A DNA stretch of 64,000 bases from Brenneria izbisi (GCF_025840185.1 NZ_JAMPJU010000011.1:62001-126000); one strand, 5' to 3'. Counted from the first letter of the stretch, positions 1 to 9,563 are shown. Notes: a model not told the origin generated them from the sequence alone. Translations and numbers: made by a program.

Positions 1-1
1 T

Positions 2-628
2 GATCTTCAGGCGGACGGCGCGATGTTGCAGTCGTTGATCCCGCAAACGCTGCTCACCTTCGATCAAGCGGTGCGTTCTACGCTGCAAAGCGAAATGGAA
101 AGCATCCAACGCGCCGATTGGGGTAACGATACGGAAGTACGCGCCCGCTGGAAACCGGATTATGGATTTTACCCCAGACAGGCGGGCCATACGCTCAGTA
201 CCCCGGCCTCCAGTCAGGCGCTGTGGCAGGTTATCCAACGCATCGGCGGCAAGGAGGGTTATTTCTATGCCAATATGCTGTGGCATTTACGCGCCAGACT
301 GGACGATCTGTGTGGTAATGGGGTGACCTACGGACGACCGGATCGGCCTACGCTGGAAATCGGCGATAAAATTGATGGCTGGAAAGTGATCTCCATTAAA
401 CCGCAGCGACAGCTGGTGATGTTATTCGGCATGAAAGCGCCGGGGCTGGGGAAATTGACCTTCACCATTACCGACCAAGGCTCTCACCGCACGCTGGATG
501 TCCGGGCGCGCTGGCATCCCGCCGGTTTAAACGGACTGATTTACTGGTTTTTGATGATGCCAGCCCATGTGTTTATTTTTCGGGGCATGGCCGCACGCAT
601 GACCAAACTGGCGGAAGTATCCGCCTGA
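2..628 (+). CDS. ybjT: YbjT-like protein, C-terminal part (cut by window edge)
   Basis: The reading frame is open from the first full codon of the window, so this is the last 208 residues of a longer protein. The family is inferred from position (next to amiD-ybjQ-artP, as in E. coli) and from the sequence, which looks like the DUF2867 tail of YbjT. In that family an NAD(P)-binding short-chain-dehydrogenase-type domain precedes the tail and would lie outside the window. The end carries a hydrophobic stretch (LNGLIYWFLMMPAHVFIFRG) that may contact the membrane. The stop is only 2 bases from the convergent amiD stop. The enzymatic role is not established. Confidence 0.72.
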   Translation, partial: DLQADGAMLQSLIPQTLLTFDQAVRSTLQSEMESIQRADWGNDTEVRARWKPDYGFYPRQAGHTLSTPASSQALWQVIQRIGGKEGYFYANMLWHLRARLDDLCGNGVTYGRPDRPTLEIGDKIDGWKVISIKPQRQLVMLFGMKAPGLGKLTFTITDQGSHRTLDVRARWHPAGLNGLIYWFLMMPAHVFIFRGMAARMTKLAEVSA

Positions 629-630
629 TG

Positions 631-1464
631 TCACCTCATCGCGCTATACTTTTCCAGTAAGGCATCCACAATCGCCTCGCTGTGCGCATCCGCTTGTCCC
701 TGATGGTTTTCCGGGCGGAAATGCATCTGAAACGCCGCGATCACTTGTTGTCTCTGTCGTGCCGTCATATCAGGGGATACCAGATAACCGTAGCGCGCCA
801 GTTTATCCAGTAGACGCCCGGTATCCACCGGCTGGTTGACCGGTCTGCCATCAAGATAAAACGCCACCCGCGCTTCATCCGGCCAGGCGCCGATACCGGC
901 CTGCGCCAGCGTTTTCCATGGGAAAAGCGGGCCAGGATCCTGTTTGCGTAATGGGGCGATGTCGCTGTGCGCCACCACGTTTTGCGGCGCAATCTGATAA
1001 CGTGCGATAATTTCCCGCGCCAATGATGTCAGCAAAGCGATCTGCCCAGGAGGAAACGGCGTCCAACGATTGCCGGTCAGCGTGTGCCGATAACCCGCAT
1101 TTTCCAGTTCTATGCCAATCGAGGAGGGGTTCAGACGGGTAAAACCGCGCCAATAACTGGCGCCGGCATGCCACGCCGCCTGTGATTCCGCCACTAATTG
1201 CCAGACAACCGGTTTTCCCTGCTCCAGCGGCGGATTAGCCGGGATCAGATAATGGGAACTAACCTGTTCACCCATCAATAAGTTAAGGGATGTCGGAAAA
1301 TCCTCCGCCGTATAGTGAATCACCAGAAAGCGAATACGGGATTCCTGCGCGCGGGCCACCTGCGTTGTCACGACGTGATACTCATGCTGATCCTGCGGCG
1401 CGCTGACCGATTGGCATCCCGCCAGCGCTAAACTTAGCATCAGCAAAGTAATGTATTTAATCAT
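631..1464 (-). CDS. amiD: N-acetylmuramoyl-L-alanine amidase AmiD, lipoprotein
   Basis: Zinc amidase that cleaves the bond between N-acetylmuramic acid and L-alanine in peptidoglycan or anhydro-muropeptides. The 277-residue protein starts with a lipoprotein signal ending in LAGC (Cys17), so an outer-membrane-anchored periplasmic location is expected, as for E. coli AmiD. The amidase_2 fold is visible from the zinc-ligand motif VIHYTAEDF (His50), from VAHSDIAP (His near 166) and from the following DPGPLFPW. The C-terminal region (about 200-277) matches the small peptidoglycan-binding-like domain of the family. It is followed on the same strand, upstream, by ybjQ. Confidence 0.9.
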   Translation of the reverse strand: MIKYITLLMLSLALAGCQSVSAPQDQHEYHVVTTQVARAQESRIRFLVIHYTAEDFPTSLNLLMGEQVSSHYLIPANPPLEQGKPVVWQLVAESQAAWHAGASYWRGFTRLNPSSIGIELENAGYRHTLTGNRWTPFPPGQIALLTSLAREIIARYQIAPQNVVAHSDIAPLRKQDPGPLFPWKTLAQAGIGAWPDEARVAFYLDGRPVNQPVDTGRLLDKLARYGYLVSPDMTARQRQQVIAAFQMHFRPENHQGQADAHSEAIVDALLEKYSAMR

Positions 1465-1512
1465 GACGTTTCTGCGGCAACTTATTTTCCTGCATCAGCG
1501 ATGAACTCATGG

Positions 1513-1836
1513 TTAACGCTGCAATTTTACCGCCGTGCCGCTCACGGTCACCATCAGCATGCTGCCGTCCTTACCCACCGTTTCGTAATCAATATCAATG
1601 CCCACCACCGCATTGGCTCCCAGATCCTCGGCCTGCATCTGCAATTCCTTAAATGCAATCAGCCGCGCTTTGCGTAATTCTTTTTCATAAGCGCCGGAAC
1701 GCCCGCCGACTACGTCGCGGATACCGGCGAAGAAATCACGGAAAATATTCGCCCCGAGTATGGCTTCCCCGGTCACCACGCCGCAATATTCGGTGATGGT
1801 GAACCCTTCCAGACTCGGTGTTGTCGATAACTGCAT
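1513..1836 (-). CDS. ybjQ: YbjQ family protein (UPF0145)
   Basis: Small soluble protein of 107 residues of the YbjQ/UPF0145 family, whose members form ring-shaped oligomers; the function is unknown, though a metal-binding role has been suggested for the family. The body ([31 protein letters not shown], then the ALGANAVVG-like block) is nearly the E. coli sequence. I chose the ATG at 1836 (protein MQLSTTP...) because it matches the E. coli N-terminus and sits 6 bases after GGGAG; an upstream in-frame extension of seven codons is unlikely to be translated. It is probably cotranscribed with amiD, 48 bases downstream. Confidence 0.88.
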   Translation of the reverse strand: MQLSTTPSLEGFTITEYCGVVTGEAILGANIFRDFFAGIRDVVGGRSGAYEKELRKARLIAFKELQMQAEDLGANAVVGIDIDYETVGKDGSMLMVTVSGTAVKLQR

Positions 1837-2069
1837 CATAAACTCCCAGATAATCAATGGCGCGATAACGCCGGTTTACCCCGCAAACACCCTACCTTAG
1901 CGCCGTTCAGACGACAACGCTGCGTATCTGTCATCAGGCGGTAAATTACTATTTTGTGCTACTATTTAAGCAATAATTCGCTTGTTTACAAATTTTACCC
2001 GGTGGCGATTGCATAACTATACTGCCGACGTTAACATTCGCGGCATCAATGTCTATTCAATTCTTACGC

Positions 2070-2798
2070 ATGAGTATTCAACTAAACGGCATTAACTGTT
2101 TCTATGGCACACATCAGGCGCTGTTCGACATCACACTTGATTGTCCGGCAGGGGAAACGCTGGTTCTGCTTGGGCCGAGCGGCGCAGGCAAAAGCTCGTT
2201 GCTGCGCGTTCTTAACCTGCTGGAGATGCCGCGTTCAGGCCGGTTGTCTATTGCCGGTAATCAATTTGATTTCAACCATGCCCCTGGCGATAACGCTATC
2301 CGCGAATTACGGCAAAATGTTGGCATGGTGTTCCAGCAGTATAACCTGTGGCCGCACCTCACCGTGGCGCATAATCTGATTGAAGCGCCTTGCCGCGTGT
2401 TGGGATTAAGCAAAGATGCGGCCAGAGCGCGCGCCGACAAGTTGCTTACCCGCCTGCGTCTGAATGATTTTGCCGAACGTTATCCGCTGCATCTCTCCGG
2501 TGGTCAGCAGCAGCGCGTCGCCATTGCCCGTGCGTTAATGATGGAACCGCAGGTGTTGTTATTTGACGAGCCAACCGCCGCGCTCGATCCTGAAATTACC
2601 GCTCAGGTAGTGAACATCATCCGTGAGTTGACGCAAACCGGGATCACGCAGGTTATCGTGACCCACGAAGTTGAGTTTGCGCGCAAAACCGCCAGCCGGG
2701 TGGTCTATATGGAAAATGGGCGTATTGTGGAACAAGGGGACGCAGGCCATTTTTCCCAGCCCCAGACACCCGAATTCGCCAGCTATTTATCTCATTGA
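2070..2798 (+). CDS. artP: Arginine ABC transporter ATPase ArtP
   Basis: ATP-hydrolysing subunit of the inner-membrane arginine importer ArtPQM. The 242-residue protein shows Walker A GPSGAGKS (35-42), the LSGGQQQ signature, Walker [12 protein letters not shown] and the H-loop VTHEV, all intact. The start at 2070 ([10 protein letters not shown]) agrees with E. coli; the earlier in-frame ATG at 2049 would add seven residues. It is the first gene of artPIQM: the artI start is 20 bases downstream, and all four genes follow on the plus strand. Confidence 0.95.
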   Translation: MSIQLNGINCFYGTHQALFDITLDCPAGETLVLLGPSGAGKSSLLRVLNLLEMPRSGRLSIAGNQFDFNHAPGDNAIRELRQNVGMVFQQYNLWPHLTVAHNLIEAPCRVLGLSKDAARARADKLLTRLRLNDFAERYPLHLSGGQQQRVAIARALMMEPQVLLFDEPTAALDPEITAQVVNIIRELTQTGITQVIVTHEVEFARKTASRVVYMENGRIVEQGDAGHFSQPQTPEFASYLSH

Positions 2799-2818
2799 TT
2801 AATATCAGGAAAATTACG

Positions 2819-3550
2819 ATGAAAAAATTAATCGTTGCAGCACTCTTGGCAGGACTGAGTGTGTCGGCCAGCGCCGCCGACACTATCCGCTTTGCGACCG
2901 AAGCCTCTTATCCGCCGTTTGAGTTCGTCGATGCCAGCAACAATATTCAGGGCTTTGATATTGATCTTGCCAACGCCCTGTGCAAAGAGATGCAGGCAAC
3001 CTGCACCTTCAGCAATCAGGCGTTCGACAGCCTGATCCCCGGCCTGAAATTTCGACGTTTTGAAGCGGTTATCGCCGGTATGGATATTACGCCGGAACGT
3101 CAACGACAAGTGGCGTTTACCCAGCCTTATTATGACAACTCCGCGCTGTTTATCGCACAAAAAGGCAAAGTGGCTGACTTGGCCGCGCTGAAAGGCAAAC
3201 GTGTCGGCGTACAGAACGGCACCACCCATCAGAAATACCTGATGGACAAGCACACGGAGATCACCACCGTGCCTTACGACAGCTATCAGAATGCGGTGCT
3301 GGACCTGAAAAATGGCCGTCTTGACGCCGTGTTCGGCGATACCGCCGTCGTCAATGAGTGGCTGAAACAAAATGACAACCTGTCTTCCGTCGGCCAGAAC
3401 GTCACGGATAAAGACTACTTCGGTATTGGCCTCGGTATCGCGGTGCGCCAGAACAACGAGGCGCTGTTGAAGCAATTCAACGAGGCGCTCGACAAAATCA
3501 AGCAGGATGGCACTTATGAGACCATCTACAAAAAATGGTTTCAGCAGTAA
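2819..3550 (+). CDS. artI: Arginine-type periplasmic binding protein ArtI
   Basis: Periplasmic solute-binding protein (family 3) that delivers a basic amino acid to ArtQMP. The 243-residue precursor has a Sec signal ending in ASA|ADT. The binding fold shows the family hallmarks SYPPFEF, GFDIDLANALC and AVIAGMDITPER. The ATG at 2819, preceded by AGGA, is preferred over an in-frame start within artP. It is about as similar to artJ downstream as in E. coli, so the two are paralogues. The exact ligand of E. coli ArtI is unsettled, while ArtJ binds L-arginine. Confidence 0.92.
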   Translation: MKKLIVAALLAGLSVSASAADTIRFATEASYPPFEFVDASNNIQGFDIDLANALCKEMQATCTFSNQAFDSLIPGLKFRRFEAVIAGMDITPERQRQVAFTQPYYDNSALFIAQKGKVADLAALKGKRVGVQNGTTHQKYLMDKHTEITTVPYDSYQNAVLDLKNGRLDAVFGDTAVVNEWLKQNDNLSSVGQNVTDKDYFGIGLGIAVRQNNEALLKQFNEALDKIKQDGTYETIYKKWFQQ

Positions 3551-3561
3551 TCTGACGCTCA

Positions 3562-4278
3562 ATGATTGAATTTCAACCTCTTGCAAGCGCTGCCGGGATG
3601 ACCGTCGGCCTTGCCGTCTGCGCGCTGGCGCTCGGGCTTATGCTCGCCATGCTGTTTGCCGTTTGGGAAACTGCTCGTTGGAAACTGCTAAGCTGGAGCG
3701 GCACCGTACTGGTGACGCTGTTACGCGGCCTGCCGGAAATTCTGGTTGTGCTGTTTATCTATTTTGGTTCTTCCCAATTGCTGCTGATGTTGGCAGACGG
3801 TTTTACCCTGAATCTCTATCTGGTGCAGATCCCAGTAAAACTGAATATTGAGATGGTCGAAATCAGCCCGTTTTTGTGCGGCGTTATCGCGCTGGCGCTG
3901 TTATATGCGGCTTACGCCTCTCAGACGTTGCGCGGCGCGTTGAAAGCGGTGCCACAGGGACAATGGGAATCCGGTCAGGCGCTGGGATTGCGTAAATCAG
4001 CGATTTTCATTCGTCTGATTATGCCGCAGATGTGGCGTCATGCGCTGCCGGGGCTGGGAAACCAATGGCTGGTACTGCTGAAAGACACCGCGCTAGTCTC
4101 GCTAATCAGCGTTAATGACCTGATGCTGCAAACGAAAAGCATCGCCACACGCACACAGGAACCGTTTACCTGGTACGTGATTGCCGCGGCGATTTATTTA
4201 GCGATCACCCTGCTGAGCCAGTTCGTTCTGAAACGCATTGAGCTACACACAACGCGTTTTGAACGGAGGCCTTCCTGA
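3562..4278 (+). CDS. artQ: Arginine ABC transporter permease ArtQ
   Basis: Inner-membrane permease subunit of the arginine importer, 238 residues with about five membrane segments. The coupling motif that docks to ArtP is visible in the stretch [21 protein letters not shown], typical of His/Glu/Gln/Arg permeases. It starts 11 bases after artI, and its stop overlaps the artM start by one base, which indicates translational coupling. ArtQ and ArtM form the heterodimeric channel. Confidence 0.94.
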   Translation: MIEFQPLASAAGMTVGLAVCALALGLMLAMLFAVWETARWKLLSWSGTVLVTLLRGLPEILVVLFIYFGSSQLLLMLADGFTLNLYLVQIPVKLNIEMVEISPFLCGVIALALLYAAYASQTLRGALKAVPQGQWESGQALGLRKSAIFIRLIMPQMWRHALPGLGNQWLVLLKDTALVSLISVNDLMLQTKSIATRTQEPFTWYVIAAAIYLAITLLSQFVLKRIELHTTRFERRPS

Positions 4279-4946
4279 TGCTCGCTTATTTACCTGAACT
4301 GCTAAAAGGACTGCATACCAGTCTGACGTTGACGGCGGTGGCGATTGTTGTCGCTCTGCTGCTATCGCTGCTGCTTACGGTGGTTCTGACCTTAAAAACG
4401 CCGGTAATAGCGCCGCTGGCGAAAGGTTATATCACGCTGTTCACCGGCACGCCGTTGCTGGTTCAGATCTTCCTGATTTATTACGGCCCTGGTCAGTTTA
4501 CGTCTATCCAGCAAATTCCCTGGTTATGGCACTTGCTGTCGCAACCGTGGCTCTGCGCGATGGTGGCGCTGGCGCTGAACAGCGCGGCCTACACCACACA
4601 GTTGTTTTACGGCGCGGTTAAGGCGATCCCTGCCGGGCAATGGCAATCCTGTGCGGCGCTGGGCATGTCGCAACCGCAGACACTGCGCATTTTGCTGCCT
4701 TTCGCGTTCAAGCGCGCCTTGTCATCATATTCAAATGAAGTGGTGCTGGTGTTTAAAAGTACCTCGCTGGCTTACACCATTACATTGATGGAAGTGATGG
4801 GTTACAGCCAGTTGATGTACGGACGGACTTATGACGTGATGGTCTTCGGCGCCGCCGGGATTATCTATCTGTGCGTCAATGGGTTGCTTACCTTGCTCAT
4901 GCGTTTAATCGAACGTCGCGCTCTGGTATTTGAACGTCGTAACTGA
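4278..4946 (+). CDS. artM: Arginine ABC transporter permease ArtM
   Basis: Second permease of the arginine importer, 222 residues, with the amino-acid permease signature AIPAGQWQSCAALGMSQPQ and about five membrane helices. It overlaps artQ by one base and ends the artPIQM transcription unit; a short hairpin with a T-run follows at 4970-4996. As in E. coli, a separate gene for the arginine-specific binding protein ArtJ comes next with its own promoter region. Confidence 0.94.
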   Translation: MLAYLPELLKGLHTSLTLTAVAIVVALLLSLLLTVVLTLKTPVIAPLAKGYITLFTGTPLLVQIFLIYYGPGQFTSIQQIPWLWHLLSQPWLCAMVALALNSAAYTTQLFYGAVKAIPAGQWQSCAALGMSQPQTLRILLPFAFKRALSSYSNEVVLVFKSTSLAYTITLMEVMGYSQLMYGRTYDVMVFGAAGIIYLCVNGLLTLLMRLIERRALVFERRN

Positions 4947-4969
4947 TCACCGATTATTGACGCACAATC

Positions 4970-4996
4970 AAGCAGGCTAGCGACGGTCTGCTTTTT
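4970..4996 (+). terminator. Probable artPIQM terminator
   Basis: A 6-bp stem AAGCAG/CTGCTT with a 12-base loop runs into TTTTT, 24 bases after the artM stop. The stem is short, so termination may be partial and allow read-through to artJ. Confidence 0.5.
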
Positions 4997-5030
4997 CATC
5001 GCAGTAACCTGGCGTTTTACCCAATAATAA

Positions 5031-5069
5031 AATGATTTTTTAATCATTTTATTTGCATATAAATTCATT
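5031..5069 (+). promoter_or_regulatory. Tandem ArgR boxes upstream of artJ
   Basis: Two 18-bp ARG-box-like palindromes lie at 5031-5048 and 5052-5069, separated by 3 bp. That is the arrangement of classical ArgR hexamer operators. Counted by eye against WNTGAATWWWWATTCANW, the first box matches 16 of 18 positions and the second 17 of 18. They lie 84-122 bases before the artJ start, so arginine-dependent repression of artJ is inferred, in line with known ArgR control of artJ in E. coli. Confidence 0.8.
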
Positions 5070-5152
5070 AAGTGGCAAGGTTAGCGCCTCGATGCCGGCG
5101 TCAGTCCGTGCAATGATTTCCATCCATAAAAGAAAAAACCTGGAGCAGATTG

Positions 5153-5884
5153 ATGAAAAAATTCTTGATCGCCACATTGCTGGCCGGAGTGACATGCAGC
5201 GCCGCCGCCGCGGATAATATTCGCTTTGCGTCATCGGCAACCTATCCGCCTTTTGAATATCTGGATGCGAATAACGAGATCATCGGTTTCGATATGGATC
5301 TGGCAAAAGCGCTGTGCAAACAGATGCAAGCAAACTGTACTTTCACCAATCAGGCCTTTGACAGCTTGATCCCGGCCTTGAAATTCCGTCGTTATGACGC
5401 CGTTATTTCAGGCATGGATATTACGCCGGAACGCAGCAAGCAGGTGGCGTTCACTCAACCTTACTATGCCAACTCTGCGGTGGTTATCGCGCAGAAAGGA
5501 AAATTCAATAACTTTGCCGAGTTGAAAGGCAAACGTATCGGTATGGAAAACGGCACCACGCATCAAAAATATATGCATGACAGGCACCCGGAAGTAAAAA
5601 CCGTCTCTTATGATAGTTATCAGAACGCGGTACTGGATCTGAAAAACGGTCGTATTGACGGCGTATTCGGCGATACAGCCGCCGTGAATGAATGGCTGAA
5701 AACCAATCCAAATCTGGCCACTGTTGGCGAGCATGTCACCGATGCGCAATATTTCGGCACTGGCCTGGGTATTGCTGTTCGCCCGGATAACACCGACTTG
5801 CTGGAAAAACTAAACAAGGCGCTGGACGCGATCAAAGCAGATGGCACTTATAAAGCCATTAATGATAAGTGGTTTGTGCAGTAA
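5153..5884 (+). CDS. artJ: Arginine-binding periplasmic protein ArtJ
   Basis: Periplasmic L-arginine receptor for the ArtQMP importer. The 243-residue precursor has a signal peptide ending near SAAAA|DNI and the family-3 motifs TYPPFEY, GFDMDLAKALC and VISGMDITPER. The ATG at 5153 lies 7 bases after GGAG; an in-frame TTG one codon earlier is less likely. It is a close paralogue of artI, but it is separated from artM by 206 bases containing two ArgR boxes, so it is a separately regulated unit. It converges on rlmC with a shared terminator between them. Confidence 0.94.
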   Translation: MKKFLIATLLAGVTCSAAAADNIRFASSATYPPFEYLDANNEIIGFDMDLAKALCKQMQANCTFTNQAFDSLIPALKFRRYDAVISGMDITPERSKQVAFTQPYYANSAVVIAQKGKFNNFAELKGKRIGMENGTTHQKYMHDRHPEVKTVSYDSYQNAVLDLKNGRIDGVFGDTAAVNEWLKTNPNLATVGEHVTDAQYFGTGLGIAVRPDNTDLLEKLNKALDAIKADGTYKAINDKWFVQ

Positions 5885-5900
5885 TCGGTTTATTAAATAA

Positions 5901-5930
5901 ACGGCGCGGTTTGAAAAAAAACCGCGTCGT
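5901..5930. terminator. Bidirectional terminator between artJ and rlmC
   Basis: A 12-bp stem (5901-5912 with 5919-5930, one G-T wobble) has a 6-base A-rich loop. It sits between the convergent artJ stop (5884) and rlmC stop (5939). The flanks are moderately AT-rich, so it probably ends transcripts from both sides. Confidence 0.7.
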
Positions 5931-5938
5931 TACCCTAC

Positions 5939-7069
5939 TCAATCCGCTTTTTGCAGCAGCACCAGCACTTCGTAATGCGCCGTATGCGGGAACATATCGA
6001 ACAGTTGCACACGTAAAGCACGGTAGTTTTTCAATTCATCCATATCTTTCGCCAGACTCTCGGCATTGCAGCTGGAGTAAAGTATGTAGTCCGGCGCCAT
6101 ACGATTCAGATAGGCGCATAAATCCTCGCCGATACCGCGACGCGGTGGGTTGACCAGCACCAGATCGGGGATTTCCGCTTCGGCGGTGGCAAAACGTGTG
6201 GAATCCAGCGCCTTAAAATCCACCCGCGTTAGCCCCAACTGTTGTGCGGACCGGCGCGCGCAGGCGATAGCTTCAGCGCTGATTTCAATTCCCGTCAGAC
6301 ATATTTGCGGCGATACGCAGTGCAAGCCAAAACCGCCCACACCGCAAAACAAATCCCACATGCTGGTAATATCAAGTTCGGCAACCCAGTCGCGGGCGGT
6401 GGCGTACAAAGCTGCCGCCACCTGTGGGTTGGTCTGGAAAAAGCTTTGCGGGCGAATGTATAACGGCACCTGATTAAACTGTTCGGCCAATGACGACGAA
6501 TCGCTAAGCAGGATCTCGGTCTTTCCTTCCATTATGGCCTGGTGAACCGGCTGGATGTTGACGGAGATAACCTCCAGCTGCGGCAATTGCTGTTGCAGCC
6601 AGGGCAATGCGGCGCGCAATTGTTCGAGTTTGGTTGGCGAACGTAATACGAAACGCAGCATAAAAGCGCCATGCAACGTGCTCTGCGTCAACAACAGGTA
6701 TTTCAACTCTCCCCGGCGACGCGCAACGTGATAAGGCGTCAGTCCGGCTTTGGCGATAAATATTTTCAATACTTCAAAAACAGCAAGAAAACCGGCGGGA
6801 TAAAGCGGACAGTCACAGAGATCGACCGCAGTGCCGTCGCGATGCAACATTCCCAATAGCGGGCGTTCAACGCTGCCGCTGACCACCATTTTCGCTTTAT
6901 TGCGAAACCCCGACGGTGCGGAAGAATAAACCGGCAACCATTGCTGAACGGTATGCGATTGCAATAAACCGGCAAGATGCTGGTGTTTATCGGATAATTG
7001 CTGCGGGTAGGCTTTTTCCAGCCATTGACAGGAACGGCAGGTTCCCATGCTGTATCGTGCACAATGCAT
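5939..7069 (-). CDS. rlmC: 23S rRNA (uracil-747-C5)-methyltransferase RlmC
   Basis: SAM-dependent enzyme that methylates U747 of 23S rRNA. At 376 residues it has the usual RlmC length. An N-terminal iron-sulfur cluster motif is visible (Cys3, Cys11, Cys14, with Cys85/Cys87 supplying the fourth ligand). The SAM-binding motif [13 protein letters not shown], the substrate loop VNPPRRGI and the catalytic cysteine in YSSCNAES (Cys334) are intact. It lies downstream of ybjO on the same strand with a gap of about 115 bases, as in E. coli. Confidence 0.95.
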   Translation of the reverse strand: MHCARYSMGTCRSCQWLEKAYPQQLSDKHQHLAGLLQSHTVQQWLPVYSSAPSGFRNKAKMVVSGSVERPLLGMLHRDGTAVDLCDCPLYPAGFLAVFEVLKIFIAKAGLTPYHVARRRGELKYLLLTQSTLHGAFMLRFVLRSPTKLEQLRAALPWLQQQLPQLEVISVNIQPVHQAIMEGKTEILLSDSSSLAEQFNQVPLYIRPQSFFQTNPQVAAALYATARDWVAELDITSMWDLFCGVGGFGLHCVSPQICLTGIEISAEAIACARRSAQQLGLTRVDFKALDSTRFATAEAEIPDLVLVNPPRRGIGEDLCAYLNRMAPDYILYSSCNAESLAKDMDELKNYRALRVQLFDMFPHTAHYEVLVLLQKAD

Positions 7070-7184
7070 AAAATCTAACTATCACAATAAAGACTAATGA
7101 GATGGATTGTATCACCGCAGATGAGTATCCCCTGCATCTTTCAGGCGTAAACCCGCGGCAGAAGGAATCCGTGGCTTGACAGGT

Positions 7185-7637
7185 TTATTTCTGTCGTTGA
7201 AAAAAACGTTTGCTTCGGTGAGGTAAAAACAGCAACACGATAACCAAAAAATCCGGTATTTTCTGAAGCATCAGTTGATGCAGAACCGCGGTATTGTCAT
7301 CTCCCGAAATGTGAAATATCGAGGGCAGAAATTCACTCAACGAGGAAAACAGCAAATACAACGTCACCAGGCACTGACAAATGATATATCCCCAACGTCC
7401 CCAATTAGTCCCGGATAACACCGCAAATCCGCAGCGGATTTCCGTACAGATAATAATAAACGACAATAATACCACCAGCGTTGAATCCCAGGCTTCGGCG
7501 CTGCTGCCCAGCCAATCGCCCACACCACTTGGCCCCAATTCCCATATCAAGAGTAAAATCCCCAGAAAACGGGTCGCGATAATAGCGATGCCCGCCACCA
7601 TGACCGGAACCGGGGCGTACACTTTGCGCTGAGTCAT
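7185..7637 (-). CDS. ybjO: YbjO family inner-membrane protein (DUF2593)
   Basis: Predicted inner-membrane protein of 150 residues with four hydrophobic segments (about 10-32, 50-70, 82-105 and 125-140). The position between potI and rlmC and the sequence pattern match E. coli YbjO. No function is known and no catalytic motif is visible. It sits 118 bases downstream of potI, with a strong hairpin in between, so it may be expressed as the tail of the pot operon. Confidence 0.85.
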   Translation of the reverse strand: MTQRKVYAPVPVMVAGIAIIATRFLGILLLIWELGPSGVGDWLGSSAEAWDSTLVVLLSFIIICTEIRCGFAVLSGTNWGRWGYIICQCLVTLYLLFSSLSEFLPSIFHISGDDNTAVLHQLMLQKIPDFLVIVLLFLPHRSKRFFQRQK

Positions 7638-7686
7638 TGCCTTCTTGGTGTAAAGAATTTCAACGCTCCTCCGTTAAACAGAACCA

Positions 7687-7722
7687 GTCAGCAACGCCGC
7701 GGAAAGTGGCGGCGTTGCTGAC
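7687..7722 (-). other. Perfect hairpin between potI and ybjO
   Basis: A 14-bp perfect inverted repeat (7687-7700 and 7709-7722) with an 8-base loop lies 34 bases after the potI stop. No T-run follows on the minus strand, so it is not a classical intrinsic terminator. It may protect the 3' end of the pot message, mark an RNA-processing site, or reduce read-through into ybjO. Confidence 0.6.
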
Positions 7723-7755
7723 TTAGGCATGACTGACTTTCGCTGATTTATCGAA

Positions 7756-8601
7756 TCAACCGCGTCTCGCCTTCTGCATATCGCGTTGACGCTGCTTATC
7801 GGCTCTTGCCATAAACCACCAGGCGATAAAACCGATGATGCCCACCACTAACAATATCAACGACGCCAGGGCGTTAATCTGTGGATTAACGCCCATTCTG
7901 ACGCTAGAGAACACCAGCATCGGCAATGTGGTTGAACCAGGCCCCGCGACAAAACTGGCGATGACCAAATCATCAAGCGACAGAGTAAACGCCAGCAGCC
8001 AGCTTGAAATCAGGGCGGGCGCAATCATCGGCACGGTGATGATAAAGAAGACTTTCAGCGGCGCCGCGCCGAGATCCATCGCCGCCTCTTCAATAGAGTG
8101 ATCGAGCTCACGTAAACGAGCGCTGACCACCACCGTTACGTAGGCGGTACAGAAGGTCACATGCGCCAGCCATATGGTGAGCATGCCTCGTTCGGCAGGC
8201 CACCCGATGGCATGCCCCAGCGCGACAAACAGCAACAGCAGCGATAAACCGGTGATCACGTCCGGCATCACCAGCGGCGCGGTCAGCATAAAGGCAAAAC
8301 CGTTCGAACCGCGGAAACTGCCAAAGCGCACCATCACCACCGCCGCCAGCGTCCCCAGGATAACCGCCATTGTCGCGGAGGCGGCGGCGATCGTCAGACT
8401 GAGAACGACGGCGCTGATCATCGCCGAGTTATGGAACAATTCGGTGTACCAGCGCGTTGACCACCCTGCCCAGACGGTCACCAGTTTCGAACTGTTGAAG
8501 GAATAAATCACCAACATCAGCATCGGCGCATAGAGAAATGTAAAACATAGCACCAAAATCACAATACGCCACGGTGAACGAACGACCGGTAGATTATTCA
8601 T
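7756..8601 (-). CDS. potI: Putrescine ABC transporter permease PotI
   Basis: Inner-membrane permease of the PotFGHI putrescine importer, 281 residues, about six membrane helices. The binding-protein-dependent permease loop (EEAAMDLGAAPLKVFFIITV) that docks to PotG is visible. Its start overlaps the potH stop by 4 bases, showing translational coupling. Last gene of the potFGHI unit. Confidence 0.95.
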   Translation of the reverse strand: MNNLPVVRSPWRIVILVLCFTFLYAPMLMLVIYSFNSSKLVTVWAGWSTRWYTELFHNSAMISAVVLSLTIAAASATMAVILGTLAAVVMVRFGSFRGSNGFAFMLTAPLVMPDVITGLSLLLLFVALGHAIGWPAERGMLTIWLAHVTFCTAYVTVVVSARLRELDHSIEEAAMDLGAAPLKVFFIITVPMIAPALISSWLLAFTLSLDDLVIASFVAGPGSTTLPMLVFSSVRMGVNPQINALASLILLVVGIIGFIAWWFMARADKQRQRDMQKARRG

Positions 8602-9563
8602 GCCTCATCCCCCGCGGCTTTGCTCTGATGTTTGTGGAACCAGATGATCGGCATGATCAACAGCAGCAACATGATAATCGCTACCGCTGACGCTACCGGC
8701 CAATCCCGGTTATTAAAGAATTCCTGCCACAGAATACGACCAATCATGATGCTGTCCGGCCCGCCAAGCAGTTCCGGGATCACGTACTCCCCCACCGCCG
8801 GAATAAAGACCAGCATGGAACCGGCGATAACGCCGCCTTTGGTGAGCGGCACAATCACGCTGAAAAATGTTTTGAGCGGACGCGCGCCCAAATCCAGCGA
8901 CGCCTCCACCAGCGAGTAATCAAGCCGGGTAAGCGCGGTGTAAATCGGCAGCACCATAAACGGCAGATAGGAGTAAACCACGCCGATATAAACCGCCAGA
9001 TTGGTGTGCAGGATCACTAACGGCTGATCAATAACGCCCAGCCACAGCAGGAAATTATTCAGAATACCGTTATTTTTCAGAATCCCCATCCAGGCATAAA
9101 CGCGGATCAGGAACGATGTCCAGGAGGGCAGGATCACCAGCAACAGCAGAATATTGCGGGTAGACGGCTTGCTATGCGCCACCGCCCAGGCCAACGGATA
9201 GCCGATAAGCAGACAAAACAGCGTGGAAACTGCCGCCACCTGCAACGATTGCAGATAAGCATCGATATACAGCGGATCGTCCAGCAGATGCAGATAGTTC
9301 CCCAGATTCAGAGAGATATCCAGTCGGCCCTCTACCCAGGAAACCAGATCCGTATACGGCGGGATCGCCCGCGCCATCTCCGCCAGACTGATTTTGAAAA
9401 CAATCAGGAACGGCAGCATAAACAGCATCAGCAGCCACAGATACGGCAGCGCAATCACCAACTTGCGTCCGTGCGCCTGACGCCAGCGCGCCATCAGCAA
9501 TTGCAAACGCCCTCTGGTTTCTCCAGGCGGTTGCTCCGTGTGCTGTTCGGGAAACATTGTCAT
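8598..9563 (-). CDS. potH: Putrescine ABC transporter permease PotH
   Basis: Partner permease of PotI, 321 residues with six predicted helices; its N-terminal cytoplasmic stretch of about 35 residues is variable relative to E. coli. The EAA-type coupling loop (VEASLDLGARPLKTFFSVIV) and the conserved GEYVIPELLGGPDS block are present. It starts 15 bases after the potG stop and overlaps potI. Confidence 0.95.
   Translation of the reverse strand: MTMFPEQHTEQPPGETRGRLQLLMARWRQAHGRKLVIALPYLWLLMLFMLPFLIVFKISLAEMARAIPPYTDLVSWVEGRLDISLNLGNYLHLLDDPLYIDAYLQSLQVAAVSTLFCLLIGYPLAWAVAHSKPSTRNILLLLVILPSWTSFLIRVYAWMGILKNNGILNNFLLWLGVIDQPLVILHTNLAVYIGVVYSYLPFMVLPIYTALTRLDYSLVEASLDLGARPLKTFFSVIVPLTKGGVIAGSMLVFIPAVGEYVIPELLGGPDSIMIGRILWQEFFNNRDWPVASAVAIIMLLLLIMPIIWFHKHQSKAAGDEA

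Noticed and set aside
2828-3586. Minus-strand frame of 252 codons opposite artI
   Set aside because: Shadow of a confidently identified gene, with composition typical of reverse-frame translation.
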